Made by a program: the position numbers and the translations under genes. From a virus, in IMG/VR virus record IMGVR_UViG_3300042527_000242, positions 1-20,109 of that record: a stretch of 20,109 nt of DNA; one strand, 5' to 3'. The first letter of the stretch is position 1. Each line of letters opens with the position of its first letter. The notes below the pieces were generated by a model. That model did not search any database. It was not told the DNA's origin and worked only from the letters and a program-made list of their open reading frames with translations. Of the stretch, positions 15,341 to 20,109 are shown piece by piece.

Positions 15341-15589
15341 ATGAAGATTCCGAACTGGCAGCACCACTCCAGAAAGGAGAAAAAGCGCCATCTCAAACCT
15401 CAAGCTCTACGTCAAGCTAAAGCACGAGCTAAAAACCTGATAGGACGGTTGAAAAACTGTCACAAGGACTCGCCTAAAGGCGGGTCTTTTTCGTATTATA
15501 GCTTCAGTTCAAACAAACTCTCATGGCTGTTAACTACGAAATCAAAGGTCAACTGGCACGACTGCTTGCTACAGAAGACCTCGTTGTAG
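15341..15589 (+). CDS. Possible small basic protein (82 aa), uncertain
   Basis: This frame encodes MKIPNWQHHSRKEKKRHLKP followed by a convincing basic helix, QALRQAKARAKNLIGRLKN. The first 42 or so residues are strongly Arg/Lys/His-rich and could bind nucleic acid. Beyond residue 43 the frame runs through the terminator hairpin at 15467-15491 (DSPKGGSFS) and then 67 bases into the VWA gene in another frame, which is unlikely to be functional coding sequence. It starts about 17 bases downstream of the expected start of the 15290 promoter. Either it is a real short gene whose C-terminus has lost its stop, or the transcript is a small RNA and the ORF is accidental. A 35-aa frame, MIINQTFKTNEDSELAAPLQ onward (15313-15420), overlaps and is a weaker candidate. 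Confidence 0.35.
   Translation: MKIPNWQHHSRKEKKRHLKPQALRQAKARAKNLIGRLKNCHKDSPKGGSFSYYSFSSNKLSWLLTTKSKVNWHDCLLQKTSL
15467..15491 (+). terminator. Intrinsic terminator upstream of the VWA gene
   Basis: GACTCGCC at 15467-15474 pairs with GGCGGGTC at 15479-15486 (8 bp with one G-U pair) around a TAAA loop, followed by five Ts at 15487-15491. It ends either the gp46/105-aa transcript or a short transcript of about 168 bases from the 15290 promoter. A TATTAT (15494-15499) follows it and could be the -10 of a VWA-gene promoter, but no -35 box is visible. Confidence 0.85.
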
Positions 15590-17664
15590 AGCACAAGAAG
15601 GTCTCTACAGCGTGTTTTAACGTCCATACCCGTGTTTTGACCCTTCCCCTTTGGGAACGGGCTTCTAACGCCGTATACGACATGCTGGTGGCGCATGAGG
15701 TTGGTCATGCACTCTATACTCCCGATGAAGATTGGACTGAGCAGACAAAGATTCCTCAGTCTTATGTTAATATTGTTGAAGACGCTCGTATTGAGAAACT
15801 GATGAAGCGTCGTTATGCTGGTCTTGGTAAAACTTTTTATAATGGTTATAGTGAATTGTCCGATCAAGATTTCTTTGAACTTGGTGATGATGATTTGAGT
15901 ACCTATAGTTTTCCTGATCGTGTCAATTTGTGGTTTAAGATTGGAAACTTCACCAATGTTCTGATCGAGCGTGGTGAAGAGATGGAAATTGTCAATTTGA
16001 TTGCTGAAGCAGAAACTTTTGCAGATGTGTTGATTGCTGCAGAAGAAATGTATAAACTTTGTAAAAAAGAACAAAATCAGCAACAAGAACCTGTTACAGC
16101 TTCTTTCAACAAAGATAATAATAATGAAGTAGAAATTTTTGAAGATTCTGAACAAAAAACCGAACAAGAACCTTTTCAGGAAACTCAAGGTCAATCTGAA
16201 TCTTCTTCGGATCAATCAAATGTGGAGAATGAAAAGAATGATGGAAACGTAGATCAAACTGGTGGTAAGCATGATGATCCTGAAATTAAAACAGATCAAC
16301 GCTTGAAGGATGCAATCGAACAACTATCTTCGATGGATCCTTTCCATCAAGAAAATTCTTATATTGAATTTCCTACTTTGAAACTGAATACTATCATTGC
16401 TTCAAATAAAGATATCTACAATCACATTGACAACTATTGGAGTCAATATGAAAATGATGATGTCTTTAAATTTGTTGACAAAGAATATCACGAGTTCAAG
16501 CGTTCGGCACAGAAAGAAGTCAACTATCTGGTGAAAGAGTTTGAATGCCGCAAGGCAGCAGACTCCTATGCCCGTGCTACTACTGCCCGCACTGGTGTTC
16601 TGGATTGTTCCAAACTTCACACCTATAAGTACAACGAAGATCTTTTCAAGAAAGTTACAACTCTTGCTGAAGGCAAAAGTCATGGATTGATTTTTGTTTT
16701 GGATTGGTCTGGTTCAATGGATCGTGTTCTGTTGGATACGATCAAACAATTGTTTAACTTGGTTTGGTTTTGCAAGAAAGTTGCGATTCCTTTTGAAGTT
16801 TATGCTTTTACAAATGAGTGGAAACGTGTAACCTATGATGAAAACAATCGACCAGTGTTTCCTCAAAAAAATTGTGAAAAAGAAGCTGGTAAGTTTCACG
16901 TTCCTGAAGACTTCGCTTTGATGAACTTTTTTACAAATAAAACCAAATCATTTGAACTTGAAAAGCAAATGCTTTCAATTTATCGAATTGCTAAATTCTA
17001 TCGTACTCGCTATGATACGACGTATTCAATTCCCGATCGTTTGTCTTTGTCTGGAACTCCTTTGAATGAAGCTATTATTTCTCTGAATGAAATCATTCCA
17101 CAATTCCAACAACAAAACAAATTGCAAAAAGTACATACGATGATTCTTACTGATGGTGAAGCTCATGCTATGAATTATTGTGCTGAGTTTGAACGTAAGG
17201 AAAAGTATATTGGTGTTCGTGGTTTTAATCCTTCTACTTGTATGCTTCGTGATCGAAAAACTGGTAATGTTTATACTATGGATCGTAACCTGGATATGTG
17301 CGTTGGATTTACCGATATGCTTCTTCGTTATCTTCGCAATCGTTATCCTAATGTTAGTTTTATTGGAATGCGTGTTCTTGGTTCTGGTGAAGCCCATTCT
17401 TTCATGCGTCGCTTCCTTCGCCTAAACCAAGAAAAAATGGAGAAGCTTCAGCAAAATTGGAAAAAGCAAAAATCATTTTCTATTCAAACCGAAGGTTATC
17501 ATACTTACTTTGGTATCGGTGCAAATTCTCTGGCAGTAGATAATGAATTCGTTGTTTCTGATAATGCTTCAAAAACTGAAATTAGCAACGCCTTTAAAAA
17601 ATCTATGAGTTCTAAAAAGTTTAATAAAAAAATTCTTAATGAGTTTGTAGAACTGATTGCATGA
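15523..17664 (+). CDS. HEXXH metallopeptidase-like / VWA (MIDAS) protein, CobT-like
   Basis: This 713-aa protein has two recognisable parts. The N-terminal domain carries a zincin motif, HEVGHALYTP with HEVGH at residues 58-62, and a candidate third ligand in NIVEDARIEKLMKRRYAG (Glu86 or Glu91). Residues about 180-255 are a Gln/Glu/Ser/Asp-rich linker. The C-terminal domain is a von Willebrand A fold with a complete MIDAS: DWSGS at 394-398, Thr512 in SGTPLNEAI and Asp544 in LTDGEAH. The preceding TGVLDCSKLHTYKYNEDLFK resembles the lead-in to the CobT VWA domain. VWA proteins of this type work with MoxR/CobS AAA+ ATPases, and a CobS-like gene lies 1.5 kb downstream. The phage may use the pair for metal insertion, protein remodelling or proteolysis; the sequence does not decide which. 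No export signal is seen. Confidence 0.85.
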   Translation: MAVNYEIKGQLARLLATEDLVVEHKKVSTACFNVHTRVLTLPLWERASNAVYDMLVAHEVGHALYTPDEDWTEQTKIPQSYVNIVEDARIEKLMKRRYAGLGKTFYNGYSELSDQDFFELGDDDLSTYSFPDRVNLWFKIGNFTNVLIERGEEMEIVNLIAEAETFADVLIAAEEMYKLCKKEQNQQQEPVTASFNKDNNNEVEIFEDSEQKTEQEPFQETQGQSESSSDQSNVENEKNDGNVDQTGGKHDDPEIKTDQRLKDAIEQLSSMDPFHQENSYIEFPTLKLNTIIASNKDIYNHIDNYWSQYENDDVFKFVDKEYHEFKRSAQKEVNYLVKEFECRKAADSYARATTARTGVLDCSKLHTYKYNEDLFKKVTTLAEGKSHGLIFVLDWSGSMDRVLLDTIKQLFNLVWFCKKVAIPFEVYAFTNEWKRVTYDENNRPVFPQKNCEKEAGKFHVPEDFALMNFFTNKTKSFELEKQMLSIYRIAKFYRTRYDTTYSIPDRLSLSGTPLNEAIISLNEIIPQFQQQNKLQKVHTMILTDGEAHAMNYCAEFERKEKYIGVRGFNPSTCMLRDRKTGNVYTMDRNLDMCVGFTDMLLRYLRNRYPNVSFIGMRVLGSGEAHSFMRRFLRLNQEKMEKLQQNWKKQKSFSIQTEGYHTYFGIGANSLAVDNEFVVSDNASKTEISNAFKKSMSSKKFNKKILNEFVELIA

Positions 17665-17686
17665 GGGGCTAGTCCCCTCTTTTTTT
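17663..17686 (+). terminator. Intrinsic terminator at the end of the VWA gene
   Basis: GAGGGG at 17663-17668 pairs with CCCCTC at 17674-17679 around CTAGT, followed by seven Ts at 17680-17686. The stem begins within the stop codon TGA (17662-17664). The last T is shared with the late promoter that follows. Confidence 0.9.
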
Positions 17687-17693
17687 ATAAATA
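17686..17693 (+). promoter_or_regulatory. T4-type late promoter (exact octamer) before the 455-aa gene
   Basis: TATAAATA begins at the last T of the preceding terminator. The expected start is near 17699, about 15 bases before the ATG at 17714. It marks the 455-aa gene as a late gene transcribed separately from the VWA gene. Confidence 0.67.
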
Positions 17694-17713
17694 AAAAAAA
17701 GTGTTTCAGTCAA

Positions 17714-19081
17714 ATGAATTTAACAGAAGCTTATAAACAAATCTATTATACTGAGCAAAGTCTTTATGAAGATCTTTTTGCATTCTTATTAGAATTTGCT
17801 TTTGATACTGAAATTGATGCAGAAATTTTTGCCAAGCAATTAATTGAAAATAATTTAATTTCAGATTTCTTAAGCGAACTTGCAGAAGAATGGGAAGTAG
17901 ATATATCATCTTGTCTTGTAGAAGCTAATCTTCTTGGTGGTGCAAGAGCAGCTATTAATGCATTAAGTAGAGCTGGAAGATCAAAAGCTGGCTTGCAGGC
18001 TGGAACTGCATTGGGTAAAAAACCAGAATCAATAGTTAGAGGTGCTGCAGCTTCTACATCAATTAGATCAGCAAGAGCTGCAAGGACTGCAGCTCCTGTA
18101 CAGAAGCCAGGAAAATATGCGGCTATGCAATTCAAAAAAAGAATTGATACTTCTTTAAATAGACCAGCATTACCACCAGCAAAATCTGCTGCACCAACAT
18201 CAGCAGTAACTGCACCAAAGCGTACTCCTGCAGACGCTGGGATGCCATTTAGAGCCACTGGTGCTGGTGGTGATGCTCGCACACAAAGACTTGCAACTCA
18301 AGCTGCTCCTGGTTCTGGATTAAATCCAAGAGAAGTTAGAGCACAAGCAAATAAAATGACTGGTGGTGCTGATGCTTTAAACAAAGCAAGAAGAGCCATG
18401 GCTGGTGCTGCAGCGGCTGGTCTAGCTGCAAGTGCTGCTGCTCCAGTAGTTCAAGACAAGGCAAAAAAGTCCAATCCCGAATCCAGCATCAACAAGTACA
18501 ATACCATGGATTCGGATGGTAAAATCAGAAATCGTTTAAGAGTTGGAGCTAAAATTGTAGGAACTGGAAGTGTATCTGGCGATTTTGATGCTGCTTTCAA
18601 AAAAGCTAGAACTTCTGGTTCTAAGGAATTTGAATTCCGAGGTAAAAAATATAATACGAAATTGAAGAATGAAGATAGGAATGATTATTTTGATGATGTT
18701 TTAGAGTATTTAGTTTCTGAAGGATTTGTTGATAATAATCAAGACGCTTTAATTATGATGGCATCATTAGATGAAAATGCAATTGCTAAAATTGCTGCTG
18801 GTGCTATTAAAAATATAATTAAATCTGGCACTGCTAAACTAACAAAAACTGCACTTCCACCAAAAATGGATCCAGCATTAAAAGCTGTAAAGGATTCAAT
18901 TAAACAAAAATTTGGAGCAGCATCTTTGGTTGGCACACCTGAAAATAAGTATGCTGCTGCAAAACAAGCTGCAGAATTGAGAAAAAATCCACCACCAAAA
19001 CCAAAGTATAGAGACCCATTCCCAGGAGATGTTTATTCCAAAAGTGACTTTGGAATTCGTGGCTATAGATCTGGAGATTGA
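17714..19081 (+). CDS. Putative virion-internal protein with cleavable acidic N-terminus (455 aa)
   Basis: I do not recognise a named family. I chose the ATG at 17714 because an upstream TTG at 17657 would place the terminator and late promoter inside the gene. Residues 1-70 are acidic and helical (MNLTEAYKQIYYTEQSLYED to DISSCLVE). Residues about 71-270 are Ala-rich and basic (ARAAINALSRAGRSKAGLQA; RRAMAGAAAAGLAASAAAP). Then comes GDFDAAFKKARTSGSKEFEF followed by RGKKYNTKLK, a motif common in phage virion-associated proteins. YFDDVLEYLVSEGFVDNNQD follows, then a Lys/Pro-rich C-terminus ending GIRGYRSGD. Leu68-Val69-Glu70 before Ala71 fits the gp21 cleavage rule. Late promoter, composition and site together suggest a protein packed in the prohead and trimmed there; this is inference. 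It is flanked by strong terminators on both sides. Confidence 0.75.
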   Translation: MNLTEAYKQIYYTEQSLYEDLFAFLLEFAFDTEIDAEIFAKQLIENNLISDFLSELAEEWEVDISSCLVEANLLGGARAAINALSRAGRSKAGLQAGTALGKKPESIVRGAAASTSIRSARAARTAAPVQKPGKYAAMQFKKRIDTSLNRPALPPAKSAAPTSAVTAPKRTPADAGMPFRATGAGGDARTQRLATQAAPGSGLNPREVRAQANKMTGGADALNKARRAMAGAAAAGLAASAAAPVVQDKAKKSNPESSINKYNTMDSDGKIRNRLRVGAKIVGTGSVSGDFDAAFKKARTSGSKEFEFRGKKYNTKLKNEDRNDYFDDVLEYLVSEGFVDNNQDALIMMASLDENAIAKIAAGAIKNIIKSGTAKLTKTALPPKMDPALKAVKDSIKQKFGAASLVGTPENKYAAAKQAAELRKNPPPKPKYRDPFPGDVYSKSDFGIRGYRSGD

Positions 19082-19104
19082 GGACACTTTTTAAACTGTC
19101 CACT

Positions 19105-19128
19105 GGGGGGTTTACTACCCCCCTTTTT
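19105..19128 (+). terminator. Intrinsic terminator after the 455-aa gene
   Basis: GGGGGG at 19105-19110 pairs with CCCCCC at 19118-19123 around a 7-base loop, followed by five Ts at 19124-19128. A small upstream hairpin (GGACA at 19082-19086 with TGTCC at 19097-19101) starts directly after the stop codon. Confidence 0.9.
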
Positions 19129-19135
19129 GCTTTAT

Positions 19136-19162
19136 ATTGGCTTTGTTGACATTCAAACCAAT
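19136..19162 (+). promoter_or_regulatory. Hairpin or operator overlapping the cobS start codon
   Basis: ATTGG at 19136-19140 is complementary to CCAAT at 19158-19162, and TTTG at 19142-19145 to CAAA at 19154-19157, leaving one bulged C (19141) and an 8-base centre TTGACATT that contains a consensus -35 hexamer TTGACA (19146-19151). The right arm includes the A and T of the start codon. No convincing -10 lies 16-18 bases after TTGACA; TATTAT at 19175-19180 is too far. It could be a translation-controlling hairpin or a repressor site. Confidence 0.45.
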
Positions 19163-20109
19163 GCCTCGCAAACTTATTATGACTAACGATCAAATCATTG
19201 AAGATCTTAAGGCAATGTACGGCACTGAAATCACCTCTGGTGATGTTCGTGGTTACTGTGCCATGAAAAACATGTCTTATCCGACTGTGACTAAGCGACT
19301 TGAGAATTTTAAAACCGATCGCGGTCGTTGGAATCTTGAAGTGACGCAAGAACGTGTTGAAGAGATTGAACGTTCCTTTAATGCACCTTCTGTGACTCCA
19401 GAAACTGAACATAGTCTTATTCCAGAAAAAGATGCTACTTTCGTCAAGTTTGGTAACTTTAACGATATTAAAAAAATTATTCAGTCCCGTCTCTTTTATC
19501 CTACGTTCATTACGGGTCTTTCGGGTAACGGTAAAACGTTCTCGGTGGAGCAAGCTTGTGCTCAACTTGGTCGTGAGTTGATTCGTGTAAACATCACTAT
19601 CGAGACTGATGAGGATGATTTGATTGGCGGTTTCCGTTTGGTCAATGGTGAAACTGTTTGGCATAACGGCCCAGTCATCAAAGCCATGGAACGTGGCGCA
19701 ATCCTTCTTCTTGATGAAATCGATCTGGCATCTAACAAGATTCTTTGTCTTCAGTCTATTCTTGAAGGTAAGGGTATCTTCCTCAAAAAAATTGGTCGTT
19801 GGGTAAACCCTGCTGCTGGTTTCAACGTTGTTGCTACTGCCAACACCAAAGGTAAAGGTAGCGATGACGGTCGCTTCATCGGCACTAACGTTCTCAACGA
19901 AGCATTCCTTGAGCGTTTCCCTGTGACCTTTGAGCAGGCATATCCTGCTCCTGCAATCGAACAGAAGATTCTGGAAGGCATTGCTCTTGATCTTGGTGTG
20001 GAAGATCGTGACTTCTGTAAGCGCCTGGTTGACTGGGCAGATGTGATTCGTAAAACTTTTTACGATGGTGGGGTTGAAGAAATCATTTCTACTCGTCGCC
20101 TTGTTCACA
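19161..20109 (+). CDS. cobS: CobS-like AAA+ ATPase (3'-partial)
   Basis: The frame is open from the ATG at 19161 to the window end, giving 316 complete codons with no stop. An N-terminal segment of about 60 residues looks like a helix-turn-helix (SGDVRGYCAMKNMSYPTVTK then RLENF). The AAA+ core follows: Walker A GLSGNGKT at 119-126, TDEDDLIGGFRLVNG near 149-163, Walker B ILLLDEID at 181-188, sensor-1 ATANT at 225-229, and the arginine-finger segment NEAFLERF at 246-253. This is the MoxR/CobS clade; CobS of bacteria powers cobalt insertion into the corrin ring with CobT and CobN. Cyanomyoviruses commonly carry cobS, but no CobN or other B12 gene is visible here. A second in-frame Met at 19179 is an alternative start. 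Confidence 0.9.
   Translation, partial: MPRKLIMTNDQIIEDLKAMYGTEITSGDVRGYCAMKNMSYPTVTKRLENFKTDRGRWNLEVTQERVEEIERSFNAPSVTPETEHSLIPEKDATFVKFGNFNDIKKIIQSRLFYPTFITGLSGNGKTFSVEQACAQLGRELIRVNITIETDEDDLIGGFRLVNGETVWHNGPVIKAMERGAILLLDEIDLASNKILCLQSILEGKGIFLKKIGRWVNPAAGFNVVATANTKGKGSDDGRFIGTNVLNEAFLERFPVTFEQAYPAPAIEQKILEGIALDLGVEDRDFCKRLVDWADVIRKTFYDGGVEEIISTRRLVH

Noticed and set aside
15496-16215. A 239-codon minus-strand frame opposite the VWA gene, Phe/Ile-rich like a membrane protein
   Set aside because: The hydrophobic look comes from reading Glu/Lys/Asn codons in reverse, and it covers the conserved HEXXH region of the + strand gene. No promoter or ribosome binding site was found for it.
17657-17713. 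TTG-initiated N-terminal extension of the 455-aa protein
   Set aside because: It would overlap the VWA gene stop and include a strong terminator and an exact late promoter. The ATG at 17714 lies 15 bases after the expected late transcription start.
19146-19180. Sigma70 promoter TTGACA-TATTAT for cobS
   Set aside because: The spacing is 23 bases and the -10 would lie inside the coding region. The TTGACA is better described as the centre of the inverted repeat.
18900-20108. A 402-codon open frame on the minus strand opposite cobS
   Set aside because: It runs antisense through the conserved AAA+ motifs of cobS, its translation has no recognisable family pattern, and it spans the terminator at 19105-19128. 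It is a by-product of codon use on the + strand.

Overview
The window comes from a T4-like myovirus that infects marine cyanobacteria (a cyanomyovirus of the Synechococcus/Prochlorococcus type). The gene order gp18-gp19-gp20-gp67-like-gp21-gp22-gp23, followed by gp3-like, uvsY, uvsW, gp55, gp47 and gp46, is the conserved T4 structural and recombination core. Three features point to cyanobacteria: a CobS-type AAA+ protein, a protein resembling the cyanobacterial family DUF3110, and an Sm-like protein between uvsW and gp55. Base composition is AT-rich. All genes lie on the + strand, mostly 0-50 bases apart or overlapping by 1-23 bases.

Layout. (1) 1-8456, virion module: tail sheath (5' end cut off by the window), tail tube, portal, a 56-aa gp67-like core protein, an unassigned beta-rich 175-aa protein in the position T4 gives to gp68, prohead protease, scaffold and major capsid protein. 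It closes with a strong intrinsic terminator at 8476-8501. (2) 8523-11357: a tail-tube-fold protein (probably gp3), UvsY, UvsW and an Sm-like protein, joined by ATGA or TGATG overlaps. (3) 11358-15293: a sigma70-type promoter, then the late sigma factor gp55, the gp47/gp46 (Mre11/Rad50-like) complex with the DUF3110-like gene between its subunits, and an unknown 105-aa gene. (4) 15290-15522: a short promoter-to-terminator unit of unclear product. (5) 15523-20109: a 713-aa protein with an HEXXH motif and a VWA domain, a 455-aa Ala-rich basic protein that looks like a prohead-protease substrate, and the 5' part of a CobS-like AAA+ ATPase.

How the parts fit. T4-type late promoter octamers (TATAAATA or one-mismatch forms) stand before gp19, gp20, gp67-like, gp22, gp3, the 105-aa gene and the 455-aa gene; most overlap or nearly touch the upstream stop codon. 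gp55, encoded here behind a host-type promoter, should recognise them. gp21 should cleave gp22, gp23 and probably the 455-aa protein at (L/I)-x-E sites during head maturation. UvsY, UvsW, gp46 and gp47 form the recombination-dependent replication and repair set.

The least explained parts are the VWA-metalloprotease/CobS pair, the 455-aa protein, the 15290-15491 unit, a hairpin overlapping the cobS start codon, and a gp55 that ends before the sliding-clamp-binding tail found in T4. No tRNA, CRISPR array, insertion sequence or attachment site was seen. No gene-free stretch exceeds 300 bases.
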